Source: Clostridia bacterium
GTDB lineage: Bacteria; Bacillota; Clostridia; Christensenellales; CAG-917
Length of the DNA: 5,104 bases
Reading direction: 5' to 3'
Assembly (NCBI GenBank): GCA_017500745.1
Contig: JAFVYE010000130.1
Span: 1-5,104 of the forward strand
Below, piece by piece: positions 1-5,104 of the stretch. The position numbers were made by a program, and so were the translations under genes. The notes beneath the pieces were generated by a model. That model did no database searches. It worked only from the letters and a program-made list of their open reading frames with translations, and had not been told where the DNA came from. Every line of letters starts with the position of its first letter. Within the stretch, counting starts at the first letter, position 1.

Positions 1-265
1 CCATAAGCTTGAGCTTGAACTTCAAATCACGCCAGCCGATGACAAAGTCATCGGGCACTTTTTTGTTGTACTTCCAAAAGCCACCGCCCGTTGAACTGCG
101 CTCATAGATTGCGCTGATGTTGGGATAGGAGCGCAAAGGTTTTTTTGCGTGCCAAATCACTTGAGGATCGGGGCGAAGCAATATGAGGTCCCCCCATCTT
201 TCAAGTTTTTCGCCATCTCCGGTGGCAATGACTTCATAGTCGGTGTGGTCGGGTGCTAATAACAT
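1..265 (-). CDS. Class I SAM-dependent methyltransferase, probable rRNA methyltransferase (N-terminal part, cut by window edge)
   Basis: Only the first 88 codons are present; the gene continues beyond base 1. The visible part starts MLLAPDHTDYEV and carries the conserved N-terminal signature of a family usually annotated as SAM-dependent (rRNA) methyltransferases: GDGEKLERWGD at residues 16-26, LLRPDPQVIW at 29-38, a Gly-rich GGGFW at 60-64 and a DLKFKLKL run at 80-87. The SAM-binding Rossmann domain would follow and is outside the window, so the catalytic residues cannot be seen. By family knowledge the product is a cytosolic RNA base methyltransferase using S-adenosylmethionine; the exact target is unknown. 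The ATG lies 4 bp after the ileS stop and has no clear Shine-Dalgarno of its own (upstream is A-rich), which suggests translation coupled to ileS. The family call rests on recalled sequence patterns, not on a search. Confidence 0.77.
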   Translation of the reverse strand, partial: MLLAPDHTDYEVIATGDGEKLERWGDLILLRPDPQVIWHAKKPLRSYPNISAIYERSSTGGGFWKYNKKVPDDFVIGWRDLKFKLKLM

Positions 266-269
266 GGTT

Positions 270-3200
270 TTACTTTTCTATCTTTTTGACTGAGATGGTC
301 ACTTTTTCGCCATTGATATCCCAAGTCTTTGTATATCCGTCAAGCTCGGTGGACAGTTTGTCGCAGAGGACGTCTACGGCAAAGTCGCCTGCTTCAAGGA
401 CAGAAAGTGCAAGTCCTGTGGCGGTGTAGCCAACTTCAATGTGGTCAACCACCTCAAAGCCAGCTTCCTTGCGCATGGTTTGAATCTTGCTGACAAGTTC
501 TCTCTCTGTGCCTTCAAGGATGAGCTCTTGAGTGAGTTCGGTGTCAAGGACAACAGTGGTTTCGCCGTCTGTTTCTGCAGAGAAACCTTCCTTGTTTTGT
601 ACTGAAATGAGCACGTCATCCTCCCCAAGATCAATTTGCTTGCCGTCTATTTCTCTTTGGAATCTTCCACCATTTTTGACTGCGGCAACAATTTCTCTCT
701 CGGCTGTGTTCATAAGTTCACGAATCTTGCCAAGAAGTGCGCCGTACTTGGGGCCAAGAGTTTTGAGTTGGGGCTTGACAACGTAGCTGACGTAGTCTGC
801 ACTGCCATCGTTGATTTCAACGTTCTTTACGTTGAGTTCATCTTCAACAAGTTCCTTAAGGTCTTGTGAAAGATCGTTCTTGCCGTTGTAAATGAGGCGA
901 GGCAAGGGTTGACGGTTTTTGATGTTGGCCTTGTTTCTTGCTGCTCTGCCAAGGACAACCACTTTGAGCACGTCCGTCATCCCCTTTTCAAGACGCTTGT
1001 CAATGTACTTTTCGTCTGCTTCGGGGAACTTGCAGAGGTGGACGCTGAGAGGTGCATTCTCATCAAAGTTGCGCACCAAGTTTTGATAGATATTTTCTGC
1101 CATAAAGGGCACGAAGGGTGCCATAACCTTTGACAGAGTTGAAAGCACTGTGTAGAGGGTGGTGTATGCTGCTTCCTTTGAAGGATTCATATCACTGCCC
1201 CAGAAGCGCTCACGACTACGGCGCACGTACCAGTTGGACAGGTTGTCTGTGAACTCTGCAATCTTGCGTGAGGTCTCTGTGATCTTGTACTCGTTGAGGC
1301 CTTCATCAACAAACTTGATGAGAGAGTTGAGCTCGGACAAAATCCACTTGTCCATAACGTTCAACTTTTGATTCTCCAACTTGTGTTCCATGGGATTGAA
1401 CTTGTCAATCTCTGCATACAAGACGTAGAAAGCATAAGTGTTCCACAAAGTGCCCATAAACTTACGTTGTGACTCGCTGACGTTGTCGCCGTGGAAACGT
1501 GAGGGGAGCCAAGGTGCGCTTGCGGTGTAGAAATACCATCTGGTTGCGTCTGCGCCTTGCTTGTCAAGGACTGTCCAAGGATCAACAACGTTGCCCTTGT
1601 GCTTGGACATCTTGACGCCGTCCTTGTCGTTGACAAGGCCAAGTACTATGCAGTTTTTGAAGGGTGCTTTGTCAAAGAGTACGGTTGAAAGGGCCAAGAG
1701 CACGTAGAACCAACCTCTTGTTTGGTCAACTGCTTCTGAAATGAAGTCTGCGGGGAATTCCTCATCAAAAAGGTCCTTGTTTTCAAAGGGATAGTGCCAT
1801 TGTGCGTAAGGCATTGATCCGCTGTCAAACCAGCAGTCCATAACCTCGGGGGTGCGCTCAAAAGTTCCACCACACTCACAATCCCACTTGACGTCATCAA
1901 TGTAGGGACGATGGAGCTCTATGTCGTGATCAAGACCGCCCTTTTCTCTCAATTCATGGCGAGAGCCAATGACGTGGATTTTGCCACACTTGTTGCACAC
2001 CCAGATAGGCAGAGGGGTGCCCCAATATCTTTCACGGGAGAAGCCCCAATCAACAACGTTTTCAAGGAAGTTGCCCATACGGCCTGTGCCGATTGTTGCA
2101 GGCATCCAGTTGATTGATGCGTTGTTTTTGAGCAGTTGGTCCTTGACCTCGGTCATCTTGATGAACCAACTTGAACGGGCGTAGTAAAGGAGAGGTGTGT
2201 CACAGCGCCAGCAGAAAGGATAGCTGTGCTCAAACATCTCCTCTTTGAAAAGTGTGCCGTTGGCTTTGAGCATATTGATGATGACCTTGTCTGCGTCCTT
2301 GACAAACATGCCTGCCACGTCTGTTGCCTCGGGCACAAACTTGCCTCTTTCATTGACCATTTGGACAAAGGGCAAATCATACTTTCTGCCCACTCTGCCG
2401 TCATCTTCACCAAATGCGGGGGCGATGTGGACAATGCCGGTGCCGTCTGTCAAAGTGACGTAATCATCGTTGACAACGTAGTGTTGCTTTTTCTTGGCGC
2501 CTGTTTCATAGGTGAAAAGGGGCTCGTACTCTGCGTACTCATAGTCCTTGCCCTTTTTCATTGAAAGCACTTGATAACTGCCCTCTTCAAAGAGTTTTGA
2601 AACAAGAGCGTCTGCAAGGATATATCTGTCATCGCCTACGGCGATTTCGGCATAGTCCTCCTTGGCATTCATACAAAGTGCCACGTTTGAAGGCAATGTC
2701 CAAGGAGTTGTCGTCCATGCAAGGAAATAGCGGTTTTGTTCCCCTTTAAGACGGAACTTGGCGTATACGGAAACCTCCTTCACGTCCTTGTAGCCCTGTG
2801 CCACTTCGTGTGAGGAGAGTGCTGTTCCACAACGGGGACAATAAGGAACTATCTTGTGGCCCTTGTAAATGAGCCCTTTGTCATAGATTGTCTTGACTGC
2901 CCACCAAACCGACTCAATATAGTTATCGTTATAGGTGATGTAGGGGTCCTTCATGTCTGCCCAATAGCCGATGCGGTCAGACATCTTTTCCCACTCGCTT
3001 GTGTATTTCCACACTGATTCCTTACACTTTTTGATGAAGGGCACAATGCCGTACTTTTCAATCTCTTGCTTGCCGTCAATGCCAAGAAGTTTTTCCACTT
3101 CAAGTTCAACGGGAAGTCCGTGAGTGTCCCAACCGGCTTTTCTGCGGACGTGATATCCCTTCATGGTCTTGTAACGAGGGATGATGTCCTTCATAACCCG

Positions 3201-3383
3201 GGTGAGAATGTGGCCGATGTGGGGTTTGCCGTTGGCTGTGGGAGGGCCATCGTAAAAGTTGAAGCACTCTTTGCCTTCGTTGAGAGCAACGCTCTTTTCA
3301 AAGATCTCATTCTCTTTCCAGAATGCGAGAACTTCCTTTTCTCTTTCAACAAAATTGAGATTTGTGTCAACAGGTTTGTACAT
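270..3383 (-). CDS. ileS: Isoleucyl-tRNA synthetase, clostridial KMSKH form
   Basis: Complete, 1037 aa. It charges tRNA-Ile with isoleucine using ATP, in the cytosol. Class I motifs are in order: PPTANGKPHIGH with HIGH at residues 55-58, GWDTHGLPVE at 84-93, and KMSKHKGN at 591-598 in place of KMSKS. The CP1 editing domain shows WTTTPWTLPSN at 223-233 and HIAPAFGEDD at 319-328; Asp328 aligns with the editing aspartate of characterised enzymes. Cysteine pairs that probably bind zinc are CPRC 182-185, CWRC 391-394, CNKC 463-466 and CEC 502-504. CWFDSGS lies at 517-523. The anticodon-binding alpha-helical domain (about 670-830) follows; the C-terminal tail ends VKKIEK and lacks the terminal zinc finger of E. 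coli-type enzymes. These traits suggest the type 2 (eukaryote-like) clade. A GTG 18 bases upstream (3401) is in frame, but the AAAGAGG at 3389-3395 sits 5 nt before the ATG at 3383, so that ATG is preferred. First gene of an operon with the methyltransferase. Confidence 0.97.
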   Translation of the reverse strand: MYKPVDTNLNFVEREKEVLAFWKENEIFEKSVALNEGKECFNFYDGPPTANGKPHIGHILTRVMKDIIPRYKTMKGYHVRRKAGWDTHGLPVELEVEKLLGIDGKQEIEKYGIVPFIKKCKESVWKYTSEWEKMSDRIGYWADMKDPYITYNDNYIESVWWAVKTIYDKGLIYKGHKIVPYCPRCGTALSSHEVAQGYKDVKEVSVYAKFRLKGEQNRYFLAWTTTPWTLPSNVALCMNAKEDYAEIAVGDDRYILADALVSKLFEEGSYQVLSMKKGKDYEYAEYEPLFTYETGAKKKQHYVVNDDYVTLTDGTGIVHIAPAFGEDDGRVGRKYDLPFVQMVNERGKFVPEATDVAGMFVKDADKVIINMLKANGTLFKEEMFEHSYPFCWRCDTPLLYYARSSWFIKMTEVKDQLLKNNASINWMPATIGTGRMGNFLENVVDWGFSRERYWGTPLPIWVCNKCGKIHVIGSRHELREKGGLDHDIELHRPYIDDVKWDCECGGTFERTPEVMDCWFDSGSMPYAQWHYPFENKDLFDEEFPADFISEAVDQTRGWFYVLLALSTVLFDKAPFKNCIVLGLVNDKDGVKMSKHKGNVVDPWTVLDKQGADATRWYFYTASAPWLPSRFHGDNVSESQRKFMGTLWNTYAFYVLYAEIDKFNPMEHKLENQKLNVMDKWILSELNSLIKFVDEGLNEYKITETSRKIAEFTDNLSNWYVRRSRERFWGSDMNPSKEAAYTTLYTVLSTLSKVMAPFVPFMAENIYQNLVRNFDENAPLSVHLCKFPEADEKYIDKRLEKGMTDVLKVVVLGRAARNKANIKNRQPLPRLIYNGKNDLSQDLKELVEDELNVKNVEINDGSADYVSYVVKPQLKTLGPKYGALLGKIRELMNTAEREIVAAVKNGGRFQREIDGKQIDLGEDDVLISVQNKEGFSAETDGETTVVLDTELTQELILEGTERELVSKIQTMRKEAGFEVVDHIEVGYTATGLALSVLEAGDFAVDVLCDKLSTELDGYTKTWDINGEKVTISVKKIEK

Positions 3384-3388
3384 AGTTG

Positions 3389-3395
3389 CCTCTTT
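3389..3395 (-). promoter_or_regulatory. Ribosome binding site of ileS
   Basis: On the minus strand AAAGAGG lies 5 nt before ATG at 3383-3381. It decides the start: the alternative GTG at 3401-3399 would lie upstream of this site, inside a hairpin stem, with no Shine-Dalgarno of its own. Confidence 0.85.
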
Positions 3396-3397
3396 GT

Positions 3398-3411
3398 GCA
3401 CGTATGCGTGC
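3398..3411 (-). other. Small hairpin in the ileS leader
   Basis: On the minus strand GCACG (3411-3407), loop CATA (3406-3403), CGTGC (3402-3398) form a perfect 5-bp stem. It ends 2 nt before the AAAGAGG ribosome binding site and begins about a dozen nt after the predicted transcript start. It has no U-run, so it is not a terminator. It might stabilise the 5' end or keep the binding site open; no function is demonstrated and a 5-bp stem can occur by chance. Confidence 0.5.
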
Positions 3412-3429
3412 TAATTTATAAGTACAAAA

Positions 3430-3458
3430 ATTATATAGTAAAACAACGCAAAAATCAA
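3430..3458 (-). promoter_or_regulatory. Sigma-A type promoter of ileS
   Basis: On the minus strand TTGATT (3458-3453) is followed by a 17-nt spacer and a perfect TATAAT (3435-3430). The predicted start is near 3423, giving an untranslated leader of about 40 nt. The promoter lies downstream of the kinase terminator, so ileS and the methyltransferase appear to be transcribed as their own unit. Confidence 0.82.
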
Positions 3459-3474
3459 CTGATTGCAATCAACT
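3453..3474. repeat. Palindrome and 14-bp-period direct repeat at the ileS -35 region
   Basis: TGATTGCAATCA at 3460-3471 is a perfect 12-bp palindrome abutting the -35 box. AATCAACT occurs twice, at 3453-3460 and 3467-3474, one copy overlapping the -35 hexamer (TTGATT on the minus strand). The placement fits an operator or a duplicated -35 element; no regulator is known, so this stays a sequence observation. Confidence 0.4.
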
Positions 3475-3501
3475 TAAATTTTTCATAGAAAAATTGCCAA
3501 C

Positions 3502-3526
3502 AAAAAAGCCACTCGTTTGAGTGGCT
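3502..3526 (-). terminator. Intrinsic terminator of the pyridoxal kinase gene
   Basis: On the minus strand AGCCACTC (3526-3519), loop AAAC, GAGTGGCT (3514-3507) form a perfect 8-bp stem, followed directly by a T-run (TTTTTT, counting the last stem base, down to 3502). It starts 27 nt after the kinase stop codon. It separates that gene from ileS, whose own promoter follows at 3458-3430. Confidence 0.92.
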
Positions 3527-3553
3527 GATTTGAATTTGAGTTGGTTAGATGCT

Positions 3554-4375
3554 CTATTTCATCAACAAGGGCAAAGCTCTTTCAATGAGCATGCCAAATC
3601 TTGGATCGGCCTTTTCTTTGAGAGAGATTTCAATGAGGTCGTGGCAGAAATCAACTGCTTTTTGTGCAGCTGTTTCAAAGGATGAGCCACTCATCAACTT
3701 GCCAATGAATGCAGAGGACAAGCAATCCCCTGCGCCGTGGATGTACTCGTTGAAGTGTCCGTTGTATTGGAAGTTGATCTTGCCGTTGTTGAGGGTGGCT
3801 GTGCCTTGTCTGTCATTGTCAATGATGCCACTGAGAAGCACCTTTTTGAAGCCGTTGTGACGGAGTATGCCAAGGATCATCCTTGCGTTTTCGGGTGTGG
3901 GATCAAGCTCCATTTCAAGACCTGCCAGCATCTTGCCCTCTGTGAAGTTGGGCATGACGATGTCCGCCATCTTGCAAAGGTCAAAAATCTTGTTTTTGTA
4001 GGCCTCATCAAATATTGAATATAGCTTGCCATTCTCTGCACAAGCAGGGTCTATTGCAATGATTGTGCCTTGCGCTTTTAAGCCCTTTGCAATCTCAATG
4101 GTGGCGTTTACCGTGTCCATTGTGCCGATAAACCCTGTGTAGAGGCAATCAAACTTGATGCCAAGACTCATCCAATGGTTGTAGCTGGGCATCATATTGG
4201 CGTATAGGTCGTTGAACGTGAAGCCGGTGATGCCTGCTGTTTGAGTGCTGAGAAGTGCTGTGGGAAGCCCAACGGGATCTTGTCCGCACGCGGACAAAAT
4301 GGGGAGCGCTGCTGTCAATGAACAGCGTCCAATTGACGAGTAATCTTGAATGGTGAGAACTCTTGCGTGTTTCAT
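3554..4375 (-). CDS. pdxK: Pyridoxal/pyridoxamine kinase (ribokinase fold)
   Basis: Complete, 273 aa, close to the usual 280-290 aa. It is expected to phosphorylate pyridoxal, pyridoxamine or pyridoxine at the 5'-OH with ATP, a salvage route to pyridoxal phosphate in the cytosol. The N-terminal TIQDYSSIGRCSLTAALPI at 8-26, LPTALLSTQTA at 37-47 and YTGFIG at 79-84 match the PdxK/PdxY-like kinases of Clostridia. DPACAENGKLY at 109-119 and PNFTE at 142-146 are typical of the family, and HGAGD at 213-217 is the anion-hole motif with Asp217 as probable catalytic base. No signal peptide or membrane segment. The ATG at 4375 has TTTTTTGAGG ending 5 nt upstream, a fair ribosome binding site. Monocistronic: its own promoter at 4447-4421 and terminator at 3526-3502. 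Which B6 vitamer it prefers cannot be read from the sequence; a related hydroxymethylpyrimidine kinase activity is a weaker alternative. Confidence 0.9.
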   Translation of the reverse strand: MKHARVLTIQDYSSIGRCSLTAALPILSACGQDPVGLPTALLSTQTAGITGFTFNDLYANMMPSYNHWMSLGIKFDCLYTGFIGTMDTVNATIEIAKGLKAQGTIIAIDPACAENGKLYSIFDEAYKNKIFDLCKMADIVMPNFTEGKMLAGLEMELDPTPENARMILGILRHNGFKKVLLSGIIDNDRQGTATLNNGKINFQYNGHFNEYIHGAGDCLSSAFIGKLMSGSSFETAAQKAVDFCHDLIEISLKEKADPRFGMLIERALPLLMK

Positions 4376-4420
4376 AATTACCTCAAAAAAGATAGTGTTA
4401 TGATTAGAATATACAATGTA

Positions 4421-4447
4421 ATTATATTAACACAGTCGGCTTGTCAA
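4421..4447 (-). promoter_or_regulatory. Probable promoter of the pyridoxal kinase gene
   Basis: On the minus strand a perfect TTGACA (4447-4442) and a perfect TATAAT (4426-4421) are present, but only 15 nt apart, shorter than the usual 17. A TAATTA (4424-4419) at 17-nt spacing is an alternative -10. The start would lie near 4414, giving a leader of about 40 nt. Both hexamers being perfect supports the call; the short spacer lowers it. Confidence 0.65.
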
Positions 4448-4469
4448 ATCAATAGCATTGTTATTTTTG

Positions 4470-4498
4470 TTGCAAAATTTTCAAAGGGATGTTATAAT
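4470..4498 (+). promoter_or_regulatory. Extended -10 promoter of the SRP RNA gene
   Basis: TTGCAA (4470-4475), a 17-nt spacer, and a perfect TATAAT (4493-4498) preceded by TGT, i.e. the TGn extended -10 element. The first paired base of the SRP RNA at 4504 lies 6 nt after the -10, where transcription should begin. It fires away from the kinase promoter; the two -35 boxes are 22 bp apart. Confidence 0.87.
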
Positions 4499-4503
4499 GC
4501 TTT

Positions 4504-4771
4504 CGCTGTGCTAGACGGGGAGTTGGCGGTGCCCTGTAAACTGCAACCCGCCATAGCAGTGTCGAACGCCGACCGAGGCCTTTTGTATGGTTGGTCGCAC
4601 CAAGCAAGGAATGTTGATAGCAAGGTCCGGTGCAACGTTGTGTCGTGAACCGTGTCAGAGCTTGACCGCAGCAGCACTAAGCGAATTTCAGCGTGTGCCA
4701 TCGGGAAGCTTTGAAGGAGTCACCTACTTGGTTTCCACTTCGGTATGTATTGTCGGAGTCGGTGCACAGTG
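4504..4771 (+). ncRNA. ffs: Signal recognition particle RNA, large Gram-positive type (6S/scRNA, 4.5S homologue)
   Basis: This RNA binds Ffh and forms the particle that brings ribosomes making membrane or secreted proteins to FtsY at the membrane. Both domains are visible. The Alu domain has GGTGCCCTGTAAACTGCAA near 4528-4546 and CGCCATAGCAG near 4549-4559, as in the Bacillus scRNA. The S domain (helix 8) has GTGAACCGTGTCAG at 4645-4658 and AGCAGCACTAAGCG at 4670-4683, the Ffh-binding internal loops. The ends pair: CGCUGUGC (4504-4511) with GCACAGUG (4764-4771), 8 bp with one G-U. The length of about 268 nt fits the Gram-positive type. The ends are inferred from this helix and the promoter spacing. 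The apical loop of helix 8 is UUGACC (4662-4667) on a C-G pair, not the usual GGAA tetraloop, although the length of this segment is unchanged. It lies between its own promoter and terminator. No protein reading frame here should be believed. Confidence 0.96.
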
Positions 4772-4777
4772 TTTTTG

Positions 4778-4807
4778 AAAAAAATGGAGCGCAATGCTCC
4801 TTTTTTT
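4778..4807 (+). terminator. Intrinsic terminator of the SRP RNA gene, probably bidirectional
   Basis: GGAGC (4786-4790), loop GCAAT, GCTCC (4796-4800), then TTTTTTT (4801-4807). A run of seven A at 4778-4784 precedes the stem, so the minus strand also shows a stem followed by a U-run and could stop transcription coming from the right. It begins 6 nt after the paired 3' end of the SRP RNA, which suggests a short tail trimmed during maturation. Confidence 0.9.
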
Positions 4808-4847
4808 ATAGATTAAATTATGTGAGTGCGAACATTTCAAGCATATG

Positions 4848-4876
4848 TCCCCCTTCTTCACGTGTTTCCCCCTTCT
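4848..4876. repeat. Direct repeat of a 10-bp C-rich unit
   Basis: TCCCCCTTCT occurs at 4848-4857 and again at 4867-4876, a 19-bp period, with the palindrome CACGTG (4859-4864) between the copies. On the minus strand it reads AGAAGGGGGA, a purine-rich tract. Function unknown. Confidence 0.7.
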
Positions 4877-4903
4877 GCCTACGGCAGAGCCCTGCGGGCA
4901 GGG
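4875..4903. repeat. Two adjacent GC-rich hairpins
   Basis: CTGCC (4875-4879), loop TAC, GGCAG (4883-4887) is followed after 2 nt by CCCTG (4890-4894), loop CGGG, CAGGG (4899-4903). Both stems are perfect 5 bp and share a CTGCC/GGCAG core, so alternative pairings between the two are possible. No U-run follows on either strand, so they are not intrinsic terminators. Confidence 0.7.
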
Positions 4904-4950
4904 ACACACTCACCGCGCGCACATTAAGCGGCGTCGCCTCATTATGCCAC

Positions 4951-5090
4951 TCGTTGCGTTGGTGCAAAAAAAATCACAGCGCACCCGCAACTTCGTACTC
5001 TCGTCTGGTGCTCGGCGCTCCCTTCCTCGTCGCCGCTGCTCCTCCAATTCCGTCATCGAAAGAGCGAGTGCTAGTATAAGAACGCAACGA
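4951..5090. repeat. 10-bp perfect inverted repeat spanning 140 bp
   Basis: TCGTTGCGTT at 4951-4960 and AACGCAACGA at 5081-5090 are exact reverse complements. A second nested pair, CACTCG (4948-4953) and CGAGTG (5065-5070), lies close by. These could be the arms of a repeat element or a large RNA fold; no target-site duplication or transposase is seen. Confidence 0.6.
4953..4991. repeat. Hairpin with an 11-bp interrupted stem
   Basis: GTTGCG (4953-4958), a TT bulge, and GGTGC (4961-4965) pair with GCACC (4981-4985) and CGCAAC (4986-4991). The loop at 4966-4980 starts with a run of eight A. The 5' arm can also pair with a second CGCAAC at 5083-5088 further right. Confidence 0.65.
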
Positions 5091-5104
5091 ATAAGCGAAG
5101 TGCG

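Larger units (their letters stand above)
4811..5104. other. GC-rich structured intergenic segment, possible repeat element; no supported gene
   Basis: These 294 bases hold no gene I can support. After an AT-rich start (4811-4845) the composition becomes visibly more GC-rich than the gaps elsewhere in the window, and the sequence is crowded with inverted and direct repeats (listed separately). GTGAGTG (4822-4828) and CACTCAC (4907-4913) form a further 7-bp inverted repeat that encloses the left half. Several frames stay open on both strands, as expected from GC-rich, stop-poor DNA, but none has a start with a ribosome binding site or a recognisable product. Two minus-strand frames are open to the right edge (stops at 4910-4912 and 4974-4976), so the tail of a gene beyond the window cannot be fully excluded. 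A multi-copy intergenic repeat is the best guess. Confidence 0.55.

Noticed and set aside
2226..2564. Plus-strand frame of 112 codons within ileS
   Set aside because: Antisense shadow of a strongly conserved synthetase region covering its editing domain; no independent evidence.
3398..3411. Leader hairpin as an attenuator or riboswitch of ileS
   Set aside because: The stem is only 5 bp, has no U-run and no antiterminator partner in a leader of about 40 nt.
3066..3488. Plus-strand frame of 140 codons overlapping the ileS 5' end and promoter
   Set aside because: Antisense shadow of ileS that runs into its promoter; no ribosome binding site and no family resemblance.
4492..4701. Minus-strand open frame of 69 codons opposite the SRP RNA
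   Set aside because: Lies wholly antisense to a well-identified structural RNA gene; RNA structure explains the sequence.
4848..4876. Short CRISPR array
   Set aside because: Only two 10-bp copies with a 9-bp gap; far below the repeat and spacer sizes of CRISPR arrays, and no cas gene is present.
4693..5079. Plus-strand open frame of 128 codons
   Set aside because: It begins inside the SRP RNA, crosses the terminator hairpin and runs through the repeat-rich tail. It has no ribosome binding site and no recognisable protein signature.
4974..5102. Second minus-strand frame open to the right edge, ending TRREYEVAGAL
   Set aside because: More protein-like in composition, but only 42 codons, with no known motif, and another frame on the same strand is open over the same bases. 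Kept as part of the unexplained repeat segment.
4910..5104. Minus-strand frame of 64 codons open to the right edge, rich in Arg
   Set aside because: Low-complexity Arg-rich product, no start with a ribosome binding site in the window, and it overlaps the hairpins. GC-rich stop-poor DNA explains it; it cannot be fully excluded as the end of a gene beyond the edge.
4811..5104. Group II intron, insertion sequence end or tRNA
   Set aside because: No domain V-like hairpin, no transposase or target duplication, and no cloverleaf with a T-loop could be found by eye.

Overview
The window looks like a chromosomal housekeeping segment from a Bacillota (Firmicutes) bacterium, most likely an uncultured member of the Clostridia. 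Three things point there: the isoleucyl-tRNA synthetase is the clostridial form with a KMSKH signature, the signal recognition particle RNA is the large Gram-positive type (about 268 nt, with an Alu domain), and promoters and intrinsic terminators match sigma-A consensus in short AT-rich gaps. The genus cannot be named from the sequence alone.

Layout, left to right. Bases 1-265 (minus) are the N-terminal 88 codons of a class I SAM-dependent methyltransferase that runs off the left edge. Bases 270-3383 (minus) are a complete ileS of 1037 aa, ending 4 bp before the methyltransferase start, so the two form an operon. The 170-bp gap at 3384-3553 holds, on the minus strand, the intrinsic terminator of the upstream kinase gene and then a well-formed promoter, a small leader hairpin and the ribosome binding site of ileS; it has no room for a T-box. 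Bases 3554-4375 (minus) are a pyridoxal/pyridoxamine kinase. Its promoter lies back to back with a plus-strand extended -10 promoter that drives the SRP RNA gene at about 4504-4771, which ends in an intrinsic terminator at 4778-4807. Bases 4811-5104 carry no gene I can support, but are GC-rich and full of inverted and direct repeats, like an intergenic repeat element.

The genes serve core translation and cofactor supply: isoleucine charging, probable rRNA modification, pyridoxal phosphate salvage, and co-translational membrane targeting. There is no sign of a defence system, phage or transposase. The two parts most worth a second look are the unusual apical loop of the SRP RNA (UUGACC where GGAA is usual) and the structured, unexplained segment after it.
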